Shown here: piece by piece, positions 8,523 to 17,223 of the stretch
Numbering within the stretch: the stretch's first letter is position 1
Layout of the letters: each line of letters starts with the position of its first letter
Source: Aminicella lysinilytica
Lineage (GTDB): Bacteria; Bacillota; Clostridia; Peptostreptococcales; Anaerovoracaceae
Assembly: GCF_004362975.1 (NCBI RefSeq)
Contig: NZ_SNXO01000011.1
Span: 1-59,592 of the forward strand
Length of the DNA: 59,592 bases
Direction: 5' to 3'
The notes under the pieces: model-generated
The model's input: the letters and a program-made list of their open reading frames with translations, nothing else
Databases searched by the model: none
Told to the model about the DNA's origin: nothing
Position numbers and translations under genes: made by a program

Positions 8523-9431
8523 ATGGAAAAGAACAGGTTATTAAAGAATTTAAAGAAGACTCTGGCGGTGGGAGCTATCATCGTAATGGCAGCATCGCTG
8601 TTCACAGCCTGCGGGAACAAATCGGACAGCAGCAGCGACAGCAGCGGCATGACCGGCGAGATCAGCGTAGTATCCAGAGAAGACGGATCGGGCACCAGAG
8701 GAGCTTTCATCGAACTATTCGGCATAGAGGTCAAGAAAGATAACGGCGATAAGGTAGACAAGACAATCAAGTCGGCGGAAGTCACCAACAGTACGGCAGT
8801 AATGCTGCAGACGATAAAGGGCAACGAGAAAGCCATCGGATATGTTTCCCTGGGATCAATGAGCGATTCAGTCAAGGCTCTGAAGGTCGACGGAGAAACC
8901 GCTTCGGTAGAAAACGTCAAGAGCGGTGACTATAAGGTGTCCAGGCCATTCAATATAGTAACAGGCAAGAAGACAAACGCAGCAGCCAAAGACTTCATAA
9001 GTTACATTAACAGCAAAGAAGGACAGGCTATAGTAGATAAGGAAGGCTATGTCAGCGAAGACGCTACCGATTCCTACGCCAAAAGCGATGCGTCAGGAAA
9101 AATCGTCGTAGCAGGTTCATCATCGGTAACGCCGCTGATGGAGAAACTGGCTGAAGCATATAAGAAAGTCAACTCAGATGTAAAAGTCGAGGTACAGCAG
9201 TCAGATTCGACTACGGGAGTTACCTCAACTATCCAGGGAGTATGCAACATAGGAATGGCTTCAAGAGAACTGGAAGACTCTGAGAAAGCCAAGGGAGTCA
9301 AATCCCAGGAAATCGCCAGAGACGGCATCGCAGTCATAGTCAACAGAAGTAACGGACTGTCAGATATCACATCTGATCAGGTAAAACAAATCTACACAGG
9401 TAAAATAACTGATTGGTCGGAGATCAAATAA
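8523..9431 (+). CDS. pstS: Phosphate-binding lipoprotein PstS, circularly permuted
   Basis: This is the extracytoplasmic phosphate receptor of the PstSCAB importer. A lipoprotein signal ends in LFTAC. The domain order is reversed relative to ordinary PstS. The segment normally in the second half (SREDGSGTRGAF, AIGYVSLGS, KVSRPFN, and the EGQAIVDKEGYV tail) comes first. After a Ser/Asp-rich linker, the normal N-terminal half (GKIVVAGSSSVTPLMEKLAE, IGMASREL, DGIAVIVN, YTGKITDW) ends the protein. All ligand motifs are present and the length (302) is normal, so this is a permutation rather than a truncation. ATG 8523 follows AAGGAGG. pstC starts three bases after the stop. I recall similar permuted sequences in gut clostridia but cannot verify that here. 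Confidence 0.9.
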   Translation: MEKNRLLKNLKKTLAVGAIIVMAASLFTACGNKSDSSSDSSGMTGEISVVSREDGSGTRGAFIELFGIEVKKDNGDKVDKTIKSAEVTNSTAVMLQTIKGNEKAIGYVSLGSMSDSVKALKVDGETASVENVKSGDYKVSRPFNIVTGKKTNAAAKDFISYINSKEGQAIVDKEGYVSEDATDSYAKSDASGKIVVAGSSSVTPLMEKLAEAYKKVNSDVKVEVQQSDSTTGVTSTIQGVCNIGMASRELEDSEKAKGVKSQEIARDGIAVIVNRSNGLSDITSDQVKQIYTGKITDWSEIK

Positions 9432-9433
9432 TC

Positions 9434-10294
9434 ATGAACAATAGTTTTAAAGAAAAAGCCATGCAGCTGGTATTCTTACTGGCCGCATGTGCTTCCATAA
9501 TCGCAGTTATACTCATCTGCGTCTTCATGTTCGGTAACGGAATACCGGCCATGTCGAAAATAGGAATAGTGAACTTCCTGACGGGGACCCTCTGGGAACC
9601 TTTTGCGGATGTTTACGGCATCCTGCCAATGATCGTAGGCAGCATATATGTAACAGTCGGCGCCATTATCATAGGCGTACCTGTGGGCATATTCTGCGCG
9701 GCCTACATGGCCAGGTTCTGCGGCCCGCTCCAGTACAAAGTACTCAAACCGGCTATTGACCTGCTGGCAGGCATACCGTCCATAGTCTACGGATTTTTCG
9801 GTCTGGTTGTCATAGTGCCGATCATGAAGGACATTTTCGGAACCAGCGGCAAAGGAATACTTACAGCATCGATAATGCTGGGCATAATGATCCTGCCGAC
9901 TATAATAACTGTCTCGGAATCGGCTATAAGGGCCGTGCCGGAAAGCTATTATGAAGGCTCTCTGGCTCTGGGCGCGACACACGAACGCAGCGTATTCGCC
10001 ACACTGATACCGGCGGCAAAGTCAGGCATCACGGCGGCTGTGATCCTGGGCGTAGGCAGAGCCATAGGAGAGACCCTGGCTGTGTCTATGATCATAGGAA
10101 ACCAGGCCATAATGCCGGATAGCATCCTAAGCGGCGCCAGGACCATGACCACAAACATCGTCTTGGAAATGGGATACGCCACAGGCATACACAGGCAGGC
10201 CCTCATCGCCACCGGCGTGGTACTCTTCGCATTCATACTCATAATCAACCTTTTGTTCACACTGATCAAGGAAAGGAGCGCTCGAAATGAATAA
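9434..10294 (+). CDS. pstC: Phosphate ABC transporter permease PstC
   Basis: This 286-residue inner-membrane permease has six predicted membrane segments. It carries the binding-protein-dependent transport loop EGSLALGATHERSVFATLIP near residues 175-195, which docks the ATPase PstB. GIPSIVYGFFGL is the typical PstC/PstA signature. It starts two bases after the pstS stop and overlaps pstA by eight bases, so the genes are translationally coupled. It pairs with PstA to form the phosphate channel. Confidence 0.93.
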   Translation: MNNSFKEKAMQLVFLLAACASIIAVILICVFMFGNGIPAMSKIGIVNFLTGTLWEPFADVYGILPMIVGSIYVTVGAIIIGVPVGIFCAAYMARFCGPLQYKVLKPAIDLLAGIPSIVYGFFGLVVIVPIMKDIFGTSGKGILTASIMLGIMILPTIITVSESAIRAVPESYYEGSLALGATHERSVFATLIPAAKSGITAAVILGVGRAIGETLAVSMIIGNQAIMPDSILSGARTMTTNIVLEMGYATGIHRQALIATGVVLFAFILIINLLFTLIKERSARNE

Positions 10295-11132
10295 ACTGTC
10301 AGCATACAAAGGCAGACCAGGCTCCCTTGCCCTGAGGATCATGGTTGACCTGTCGGCTGCCCTGACCGTGCTGGTACTGGTAGCCCTGGTAGGTTACATT
10401 TTGTACAAAGGTATACCTAACCTGCATCTCGATCTTTTCCAGTGGACATACACGACGGATAACGTGTCCATGATGCCGGCCATAATAAACACATTGACCA
10501 TTACATTTTGTTCGCTGCTGGTGGCAGTACCTTTCGGGGTGTTTTCGGCGGTTTACCTGGTGGAATACGCCGGCAGGGGGAACAAGCTGGTCAAGGTGAT
10601 CAGGCTGACGACGGAGACTCTGTCGGGGATACCGTCAATCATATACGGCCTTTTCGGATTTCTGTTCTTCGTAGTAGCTCTGGGATGGAGCTATTCGATA
10701 CTGGCAGGAATTATGACCCTGGCCATAATGATACTTCCTCTGATAATGAGAACCACGGAGGAAGCCCTGAAGGCCGTGCCGGACACATACCGCGAGGGCA
10801 GCTTCGGCCTTGGAGCAGGAAAGCTCAGAACCGTTTTCAAAGTGGTGCTCCCATCTGCAGTACCGGGCATTCTGGCGGGTGTCATACTGGGAGTGGGCAG
10901 GATCGTCGGCGAGACGGCGGCTTTAATATACACGGCAGGAACCGTGACCGGTGTCGCATCAAGTCTCCTTTCATCGGGAAGGACCCTTTCAGTGCACATG
11001 TACGCACTCCTCTCCGAGGGACTCTACATGGATCAGGCTTATGCGACGGCCGTGGTACTGCTGATAATGGTAATAATAATCAACGCCATCTCAAGTCTGG
11101 TGGCGAAAAAGGTGGCCGGTAAGGCTGCATGA
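10287..11132 (+). CDS. pstA: Phosphate ABC transporter permease PstA
   Basis: This is the second permease of the importer (281 residues). It shows [15 protein letters not shown] and the cytoplasmic coupling loop [30 protein letters not shown]-like ribosome site lies inside the end of pstC, about six bases ahead of ATG 10287. It forms a heterodimeric channel with PstC, and PstB follows at once. Confidence 0.93.
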   Translation: MNKLSAYKGRPGSLALRIMVDLSAALTVLVLVALVGYILYKGIPNLHLDLFQWTYTTDNVSMMPAIINTLTITFCSLLVAVPFGVFSAVYLVEYAGRGNKLVKVIRLTTETLSGIPSIIYGLFGFLFFVVALGWSYSILAGIMTLAIMILPLIMRTTEEALKAVPDTYREGSFGLGAGKLRTVFKVVLPSAVPGILAGVILGVGRIVGETAALIYTAGTVTGVASSLLSSGRTLSVHMYALLSEGLYMDQAYATAVVLLIMVIIINAISSLVAKKVAGKAA

Positions 11133-11146
11133 TAGAAAGGAATGTA

Positions 11147-11899
11147 ATGGATAAATTTACGATAAATGATCTGAATCTGTACTACGGCGATTTCCATGCC
11201 CTGAAGTCGGTGAATCTGCATCTTCCGGCCAAGGAAATCACGGCTTTCATAGGTCCCAGCGGCTGTGGCAAGTCTACTCTGCTGAAGACACTGAACCGTA
11301 TGAACGATCTGGTAGAGGGCTGTAAGATCACGGGACAGGTAATGCTGGACGGAGGGGATATCTACGCGCCGAAAACCGACGTTAACCTGCTTCGCCGTAA
11401 TGTGGGCATGGTTTTCCAGAAACCTAATCCCTTTCCTATGAGTATTTTCGATAATGTGGCTTACGGGCCGCGGACTCATGGAATAAGGTCCAAGCTGGAA
11501 CTTGAGGAGATAGTTGAAAAATCTCTGAGGGATGCGGCTATCTGGGATGAGCTTAAGGACAGATTGAAGAAAAGTGCCCTGGGGCTTTCAGGTGGTCAGC
11601 AGCAAAGGCTATGCATAGCCAGGGCTCTGGCTGTGGATCCTGAGGTGCTACTCATGGACGAGGCTACAAGTGCTCTGGATCCGATTTCTACAAGTAAGAT
11701 AGAAGATCTGGTCCTGGAGCTGAAGGAAAAGTACACTATAATAATGGTGACTCATAATATGCAGCAGGCTCTTAGGATTTCTGATAATACGGCCTTCTTC
11801 CTGCTGGGTGAGGTCATCGAATACGATAAAACTGATAAACTCTTCTCTGTTCCTTCTAACAAGAAGACAGAGGATTATATTACAGGGAGGTTTGGCTGA
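11147..11899 (+). CDS. pstB: Phosphate ABC transporter ATPase PstB
   Basis: This ATP-hydrolysing subunit (250 residues) powers phosphate import. It has Walker [10 protein letters not shown], the Q-loop [13 protein letters not shown] characteristic of PstB, signature LSGGQQQRL, Walker B VLLMDEAT and the switch His in VTHNM. ATG 11147 is chosen over an in-frame ATG at 11129 because GAAAGGA lies about seven bases ahead of it and the protein then begins in register with the family ([13 protein letters not shown]). Its stop codon overlaps the phoU start. Confidence 0.95.
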   Translation: MDKFTINDLNLYYGDFHALKSVNLHLPAKEITAFIGPSGCGKSTLLKTLNRMNDLVEGCKITGQVMLDGGDIYAPKTDVNLLRRNVGMVFQKPNPFPMSIFDNVAYGPRTHGIRSKLELEEIVEKSLRDAAIWDELKDRLKKSALGLSGGQQQRLCIARALAVDPEVLLMDEATSALDPISTSKIEDLVLELKEKYTIIMVTHNMQQALRISDNTAFFLLGEVIEYDKTDKLFSVPSNKKTEDYITGRFG

Positions 11900-12561
11900 T
11901 GAGAAACAGATTCGACGCAGAACTGGCTCAATTGAATGTAGAACTGATAAAAATGGGGAGCCTGTGCGAGCTGGCTATAACGGACGCTATGAGCGGGCTT
12001 CTGGAGGATAAGGATGAGCTCCTGAAGTTGGTTAAGGAAACGGATAATGAAATCGATGAGAAGGAAAGAGAAATAGAGAATATGTGCTTCAAACTCATGC
12101 TTCAGCAGCAGCCTGTGGCACGTGATATGAGGACGATTTCCGCGGCTCTTAAGATGATAACGGATATGGAGCGAATAGGAGATCAGGCTTCTGATATTGC
12201 CGAGATAGCCGAGTACATTGAGGGCGATGATTCCAAGCATCATACGCACCTGAAGTCTATGGCTGAGTCTTCGGCGGCTATGGTGAGGGCGGCTATCAAG
12301 TCTTTCGTGGACAAGGATCTTGACCTGGCATATAAGGTGATGAAGGATGACGACATAGTCGATGGACATTTCGAGGAAATGCGTAAGGATCTTATCGAAC
12401 TGATCAGGGGCGAGGAGACGAGTCCTGAGTTGTGTGTGGATCTGCTTATGATCGCCAAGTACTGCGAGCGTATCGGAGATCACGCTGTGAATATCGCTGA
12501 GTGGGTGGAGTTCTCTATTACGGGGGTGCACCTGAGCGAGGAACTGCGCGATCCCATCTGA
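11899..12561 (+). CDS. phoU: Phosphate signalling regulator PhoU
   Basis: This 220-residue all-helical protein is made of two PhoU repeats. Each carries a metal-binding motif, seen here as TDMERIGDQASDIAE (about residues 92-106) and AKYCERIGDHAVNIAEW (about 191-207). PhoU damps phosphate uptake by acting on PstSCAB and the Pho sensor kinase. GGGAGG is seven bases ahead of the ATG, which overlaps the pstB stop (TGATG). It ends the operon. No terminator hairpin with a T-tract follows; an intergenic repeat does. Confidence 0.93.
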   Translation: MRNRFDAELAQLNVELIKMGSLCELAITDAMSGLLEDKDELLKLVKETDNEIDEKEREIENMCFKLMLQQQPVARDMRTISAALKMITDMERIGDQASDIAEIAEYIEGDDSKHHTHLKSMAESSAAMVRAAIKSFVDKDLDLAYKVMKDDDIVDGHFEEMRKDLIELIRGEETSPELCVDLLMIAKYCERIGDHAVNIAEWVEFSITGVHLSEELRDPI

Positions 12562-12564
12562 TCC

Positions 12565-12790
12565 GCCCGCTGGGAGACCTAACCCGACGAAGTATGAGTC
12601 GTTGGTAGGTCCCCTGTCAGGACCGCAGTGCTTTAGCACGTGGCGGTCTACGGCTCTCTTCGTGCGCATGCCACCATTTGTTTCGCCGTCAAACAGCGTA
12701 ACGTGTTTAGCTGCCTTTCCCGCTCGTCTGCGGCTATGGCTGCTATTGCTCCTGCGGAATCGCGGGCGGATCAGATGGCTCGCGCACCTT
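12565..12790 (+). repeat. Dispersed intergenic repeat, copy A (3' portion)
   Basis: This stretch after phoU shares several blocks with non-coding DNA at 17224-17928 and 30965-31310: GAGACCTAACCCGACG (12574), TTCGCCGTCA then GTAACGTG (12680-12703), TTTAGCTGC, GCTCGTCTGCGGCTATGG and GCTCCTGCGGAATCGC. A local hairpin (GACCGC/GCGGTC around GTGCT-TT-AGCAC, 12619-12644) is present. The 5' arm of the conserved outer stem seen in the copies at 17297 and 31018 is missing, so this copy looks truncated. Open frames here are short and match no family. Confidence 0.65.
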
Positions 12791-13136
12791 ATATTATTGA
12801 TTTGGTCGTATACGTGCGTGCCCGCACGTATAGCCCTGTATTTAGGGATGGAGGTGCGTTCTAGAGATTCTTAAATTGATTTACGCACTTATCAGTGATT
12901 CTCAGAGGATGGAGGTGCGCGTATTGGAATTCCAATGATTTGCCGCGCACGTATAGGCTGTTTTAGAGACCTGGAAGTGCGTTTTCTGTCTGATATGGTT
13001 CCATATAATCCCAATCAAGGAAGTTATAACCAGTAACGCGCACCTCGACCCCTTTGAATGGGTCAATAAGTGCGATTTTGGTTTACAATAACAAAAAATC
13101 CGCACTATCGTTCTGGGTATCAGCCTAATACGTGCG
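12783..13136. repeat. 31-bp phased array of alternating CGCAC / GTGCG half-sites
   Basis: CGCAC occurs at 12783, 12823, 12884, 12946, 13039 and 13101. GTGCG occurs at 12814, 12854, 12915, 12977, 13070 and 13132. Every CGCAC-to-GTGCG interval contains exactly 26 bases, and most GTGCG-to-CGCAC gaps are 25-26 bases, so half-sites recur every 31 bases in alternating orientation. One expected half-site near 13008 is degenerate (ATCCC), and the first pair is offset by 9 bases. Half-sites extend to TACGTGCG or CGCACGTATA in places; TATACGTGCG and CGCACGTATA form a 10-bp inverted repeat at 12809-12832. The 26-base interiors differ but often contain a small inverted repeat. Three helical turns between sites suggest a protein-bound array. 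No coding potential or known family is recognised. Confidence 0.8.
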
Positions 13137-13234
13137 CGGTACAATCACATAGTCTTTTCAGACTGATTCTTGCGGGGCTGGAAACATCAACGACCATCTT
13201 CAATCTCTTGCAATCGCAAGGTATCAATAAAAGA

Positions 13235-13267
13235 GGAGCAGATATGATATAATATCATATCTGCTCC
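13235..13267 (-). terminator. Terminator of the NhaC-type gene
   Basis: A perfect 15-bp stem (GGAGCAGATATGATA with its complement) and three-base loop lie about 55 bases beyond the stop of the minus-strand gene at 13322. On the minus strand the stem is followed by TCTTTTATTG. The 13137-13234 stretch before it holds nothing recognisable. Confidence 0.75.
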
Positions 13268-13321
13268 AAGGGAATTTGGGTTTGTAATTTTTATTGTCGA
13301 TTAGTAAACTAATTTTCAAGC

Positions 13322-14866
13322 TTATGCGTCTTTTTCGTCTTCTGCATTCTGAGCAGTTTCCTTAACTTTTTCAGCATTTACCTGCTTCTTAAGTCTTACA
13401 TTTGGCTCTGATGGAAGTCTGAACAGAGGTATGAACCTGTCAAGACCGGTCAGGGTCAGTATAAGCAGTGAAGCTACGGCAATCATAGCCATGAAGTTGA
13501 ACTTGATAAAGTCCGTATTTACAAAGTGATATAGCGGATATACGTTGGCTGCTATACCTACATAGAAACCAAGATATACGTGCCATGGAATAAGCTGTGA
13601 TCCGAATACGCCCATAGCGTCTCCGAAGGTAGCATTCCTGAGTTTGAGCTTGTACATATCCTCTTCGCTTGCTTCAACGTTCTTGTCGGTGATGTCCTTG
13701 ATGATAGGTCCGATAGTTACGATCTGAGCCATTTCATCAGACAGAACGGCATTTCCGCCGATACAGAGAAGACCGTTGCAGAACATCAGCTGTCTTACAT
13801 TCTTGGAGATGTACACTATACCCCTGGCGAGAGGCTCGAAGGCATTCATTTTGCCCATGATTCCGCCGAAGGCAGCAACCCACATCATCATTACGACAAC
13901 CCATGAACCTGCGCTTGCGAATCCGTCCATGCACTGGTCGAGATAGCTCTGAAGTCCACCCTTGAAGAAGGTCGTAGTTCCTGCAGGAAGTCCCAGCAGA
14001 TATGCGGACAGGATGCCTGAACCGATGCAGGCAAATGTATTTACTCCGGCAACGGCAAGGCCGATAACCAGAAGTAGAGGAACGATCATGTAATAAGGAA
14101 CGCTTCCGCCTACCTGACCGAGAAGGTCAAGAGCTTCAGGTCTCTTAGTTGAGAGATAATCGAGAGCACTCTGTGGAATGCTGTCCATAACTCCGCTCGG
14201 ATCTACATCAGTGGTTGGAAGTCCCATTACTGTACCTGCTACGAAGAAGCAGATAACTGCCAGTATCAGACAGATAATGGACCATACTCCCTGAGTTCTG
14301 ATTCTGTCAACTACCTCAACGCCCTGGATTCCGGAAGATACGATAGTCGTATCGGAGATCAGGCCGATGTTGTCGCCGAAGCATGCTCCGCCGGCAATAG
14401 CACATGTTGTCAGAAGCAGACAGCCGTCATTGATGCAGTTAGGGTCTACTATATGGCACAGCCACAGGAAGATCGGAGCGCACGCTGCGAATGTTCCCCA
14501 TGAAGTACCTGTTGCAACAGACAGGATAGCTGTAACGGCGATTCCGACTACGGCTACTGTTCTTGCTGTGATTCCCATTGAAAGGGCAATGTTGATTACT
14601 GTGGCTCCAACGCCCGTTGACATGAAGGCACTTGCCATAGCATAGGCAAACATCAGGATGAAGAGGGCAACGATGATATTGCCTACACTCTTGATGGATG
14701 CGTCGATGCAGTCCTTGAATGTCAGTTTTTCTGTGATCCTTGCAACTATTACCGCTACGATGGTGGCAATAGGGGCAGCGATGAGGGCGTCCTCACCGAC
14801 AACGGCCATCAGATAGGCCAACACTATGACCGGCAGAAATTTTGCGATTCCTTTTACTACTTTCAT
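13322..14866 (-). CDS. nhaC: NhaC-family Na+/H+ antiporter-type transporter
   Basis: This 514-residue polytopic membrane protein of the NhaC/ion-transporter superfamily shows about 11-12 hydrophobic segments. Conserved stretches are TGTSWGTFAACAPIF near residue 119 and GGACFGDNIGLISDTTIV near 158. Members exchange Na+ for H+, and relatives exchange organic acids or amino acids. The gene stands alone with its own sigma-54 promoter and terminator, and shares an intergenic region with a divergent sigma-54 activator whose sensor domain resembles 3,5-diaminohexanoate dehydrogenase. That setting makes an amino-acid-linked substrate plausible, but the sequence alone supports only the family. ATG 14866 is preceded by AAGGAG. 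Confidence 0.8.
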   Translation of the reverse strand: MKVVKGIAKFLPVIVLAYLMAVVGEDALIAAPIATIVAVIVARITEKLTFKDCIDASIKSVGNIIVALFILMFAYAMASAFMSTGVGATVINIALSMGITARTVAVVGIAVTAILSVATGTSWGTFAACAPIFLWLCHIVDPNCINDGCLLLTTCAIAGGACFGDNIGLISDTTIVSSGIQGVEVVDRIRTQGVWSIICLILAVICFFVAGTVMGLPTTDVDPSGVMDSIPQSALDYLSTKRPEALDLLGQVGGSVPYYMIVPLLLVIGLAVAGVNTFACIGSGILSAYLLGLPAGTTTFFKGGLQSYLDQCMDGFASAGSWVVVMMMWVAAFGGIMGKMNAFEPLARGIVYISKNVRQLMFCNGLLCIGGNAVLSDEMAQIVTIGPIIKDITDKNVEASEEDMYKLKLRNATFGDAMGVFGSQLIPWHVYLGFYVGIAANVYPLYHFVNTDFIKFNFMAMIAVASLLILTLTGLDRFIPLFRLPSEPNVRLKKQVNAEKVKETAQNAEDEKDA

Positions 14867-14912
14867 TTAAAATAACTCCTTTAATAATAATTAACAACGT
14901 CTTTACATGTAA

Positions 14913-14929
14913 AGCAAGCACTGTGCCAA
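14913..14929 (-). promoter_or_regulatory. Sigma-54 (-24/-12) promoter of the NhaC-type gene
   Basis: On the minus strand the sequence is TTGGCACAGTGCTTGCT, an essentially perfect match to the RpoN consensus TTGGCACRNNNNTTGCW with correct GG-to-GC spacing. It ends about 47 bases before the start codon. Such promoters need an AAA+ activator, and one is encoded divergently at 15142. Confidence 0.88.
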
Positions 14930-15023
14930 GATTGAAAAAGATTTAACAAAGGGGTACATGTGTTTGATTTGCAGGGATGCAAGGGATAGGCGAAGGTTGT
15001 ATATAACAAAGGGCAGCCTGGGG

Positions 15024-15045
15024 TTTGTCTCAAATGTGAGACAAA
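15024..15045. promoter_or_regulatory. Candidate enhancer site for the sigma-54 activator
   Basis: TTTGTCTCA and TGAGACAAA form a perfect 9-bp inverted repeat with a 4-base spacer. It lies about 95 bases upstream of the -24 element of the NhaC-type promoter and about 100 bases ahead of the activator gene. Position and symmetry are as expected for an upstream activator sequence. No second copy was seen near the paralogous activator at 19988. Confidence 0.6.
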
Positions 15046-15081
15046 AGGCTTATTTTTTGTATCAAAATTGGGCCAAAAGTA

Positions 15082-15110
15082 TTGACTTCAACTATGATAT
15101 ATGGTGAAAT
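15082..15110 (+). promoter_or_regulatory. Candidate sigma-A promoter of the first activator gene
   Basis: TTGACT (15082-15087) and TGAAAT (15105-15110) are separated by 17 bases, ending about 30 bases before the start codon. The -10 word is poor, so the call is tentative. Confidence 0.35.
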
Positions 15111-15141
15111 GTAAGGACTTGCTATTTACAGGAGATTTACA

Positions 15142-17223
15142 ATGAAAAAAGAGTGCGGACTCGGACGAGTCCTGGAACCTAAGGAAACAGTGCCGGCCAG
15201 TGCATGGAAGGTAGACAACAGCAGAGACTTGCGAAAGGGTGAAGCCCGGATCGCCATTAAACTCATAAATATAGAATGGGACAGCTTTCAGCAGATATGC
15301 AGTAGCTGCGGTTACGATGACGAGAAAATCAAGGCGAAAATTTTATATATAATCGAACGCCGCGGCAAGCTCCACAACCCCTTCACCAGCACCGGCGGAG
15401 TTTTGCTCGGCGTGGCCGAGGAGGCTTACGACGGACAATTCCCGGGGAAAGATGTTGCCGGCGGTGATATGGTGTACTGCACGTCATCAATGACAGGCAT
15501 ACCTTTGTACATAGATGAAATCACAGGCATAGATTATAACTACGGGCAGATCAGCTGCGCAGGCTACGCCATTGTCTTCGAGACATCGCGCCTGGTAAAA
15601 GCCAGGAAAGACCTTCGCAATAATTATACCCTGGCGGCTCTTGACGAGGCGGGGAATCTTTACGGCGCCCATCAGATGGCCGTAGACGACGGAGCCAGAT
15701 ACATAGCCATAATAGGAAAAAACACATTCACTACGGCTGTATTCGGAGCAGCTCTGCGGAAAGCCATGGGACCGGAATGCAGGATCGTAGCAATCATGGA
15801 CAAGTATTTAAGGGGAAGCCTCAGCGAGGCAGAGGTCAATCAGACCCTGAGGCCCTTGATACGTGAGACATATTTCCTGGATCTGACTGAGCCGATTGCG
15901 GCGTACAGGGAGATGAAGAAGAAGGAAACTATCGCAGGGTCATTTGATCTGGTTATAATAACTGAAGATATTTTCGGGGCCGAGGCTCTGGCTGTCATGC
16001 TGGCGAAAACAAAGGGAGGCCTGTATTTCACGTCTATTGCCAATCATTACGGTTCGGCGCAGCTGGCAGCGGAGAATCTTGGCAAGGTGGTGAATATGTA
16101 CGCCTTCGACCAGTTCGTGGAAAACTATCATAAATTCACTCTGGACCTGATAGAGTTCACGCAGTTTAAACTGGAAGAAATCAATAATTTATATGAAAAG
16201 AAGAAAAAGATAAGCCGGCTTACGAAGAGCCGCAGCAAGGAAATCAGTATCAATAAGGCTGGCCGGGATGATGACTTCATTTACAGCAGCGAGGTCACCA
16301 GAAATCTTATGGATGAGGTGCTGAATATAGCCAGATTTGACTGCAACGTCATAATACAGGGAGAGACCGGAGTCGGTAAAGAGAAGGTCCTTTCTCTGAT
16401 ACATCAGAACAGTGAGCGCAGGAACAATCCTTGTATCAAAATCAACTGCGCGACTATACAGGAAAGTCTCGGTGAGTCGGACTTCTTCGGCTATGAAGAG
16501 GGCGCATTTACGGGAGCCAGATCATCGGGCAAAGCGGGATATTTCCAGTTGGCCAACAACGGCATCCTGTTTCTGGATGAGATAGGGACACTGTCTCTTA
16601 ACCTTCAGACTAAGCTTCTGCGTGTGCTCCAAGAGAATCAGTTCTATAAGGTCGGAGGCACTGTTCAGCAGGATGTCAATGTCCGCGTGATCTGCGCTAA
16701 CAATATTCCTTTGAAGGGCCTTGTGGACGAGGGACGGTTCAGGGAGGACCTTTACTACAGATTGAATATATGCACTATCGATGTGCCGCCGCTACGGGAG
16801 CGCCGGGCTGACATACTGGTTCTGGCCGAGGGCTTCGTTAAAAAATGGAACAAAAAGTATGGCGTGGACAGGGTCTTGTCGCCGGAGGCGTTGAATGGTC
16901 TATACAATTATTACTGGCCGGGCAATGTCAGGGAGTTGGAGAATGTGGTGCACAGGCTTATAATCGGGAGTACGGGTGTTGTGATAAACGGAAATGCTGT
17001 TGATGATATTCTCAATGAGGATGCTTACGGGGATATGATGATGAATGTGAAGCAGCGTGTGGAACGGACTTCTGAGTTGAATTTCGATGAGCTGATGGCG
17101 CAGCAGGAGAGGCGGATAATAGAGTATGCTCTCCGCAAGGAGGGGACGACCAGGGGCGCGGCGAAGTTGCTGGGTATGTCGCATTCGACGTTCTCCCGCA
17201 AGAAGATCAAGTGCGGATTATAG
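15142..17223 (+). CDS. Sigma-54-dependent activator with Kdd-like sensor domain (first paralogue)
   Basis: This 693-residue transcription activator is probably responsive to lysine-fermentation intermediates. Residues about 1-345 resemble L-erythro-3,5-diaminohexanoate dehydrogenase (opening GLGRVLEPKETVPASAWK, then a Rossmann-like IAIIGKNTFTTAVFGAALR). The glycine-rich loop is degenerate, so a ligand-sensing rather than catalytic role is inferred. Residues about 385-610 form the AAA+ domain with GETGVGKE (Walker A), GAFTGA (sigma-54 contact loop, near residue 454) and ILFLDEIG (Walker B). A Fis-type helix-turn-helix (TTRGAAKLLGMSHSTFSRK) ends the protein. AGGAG precedes ATG 15142. It is divergent from the sigma-54-dependent NhaC-type gene, its likely target. 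A close paralogue of equal length lies at 19988. Confidence 0.85.
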   Translation: MKKECGLGRVLEPKETVPASAWKVDNSRDLRKGEARIAIKLINIEWDSFQQICSSCGYDDEKIKAKILYIIERRGKLHNPFTSTGGVLLGVAEEAYDGQFPGKDVAGGDMVYCTSSMTGIPLYIDEITGIDYNYGQISCAGYAIVFETSRLVKARKDLRNNYTLAALDEAGNLYGAHQMAVDDGARYIAIIGKNTFTTAVFGAALRKAMGPECRIVAIMDKYLRGSLSEAEVNQTLRPLIRETYFLDLTEPIAAYREMKKKETIAGSFDLVIITEDIFGAEALAVMLAKTKGGLYFTSIANHYGSAQLAAENLGKVVNMYAFDQFVENYHKFTLDLIEFTQFKLEEINNLYEKKKKISRLTKSRSKEISINKAGRDDDFIYSSEVTRNLMDEVLNIARFDCNVIIQGETGVGKEKVLSLIHQNSERRNNPCIKINCATIQESLGESDFFGYEEGAFTGARSSGKAGYFQLANNGILFLDEIGTLSLNLQTKLLRVLQENQFYKVGGTVQQDVNVRVICANNIPLKGLVDEGRFREDLYYRLNICTIDVPPLRERRADILVLAEGFVKKWNKKYGVDRVLSPEALNGLYNYYWPGNVRELENVVHRLIIGSTGVVINGNAVDDILNEDAYGDMMMNVKQRVERTSELNFDELMAQQERRIIEYALRKEGTTRGAAKLLGMSHSTFSRKKIKCGL

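Noticed and set aside
12602-12874. Open frames of 74-90 codons after phoU
   Set aside because: They lie in the dispersed repeat and array, have no ribosome sites and match no family.
12783-13136. CRISPR array
   Set aside because: The repeated words are only 5-8 bases, alternate in orientation, and no cas genes are present; a CRISPR repeat would be 24-37 identical bases in one orientation.
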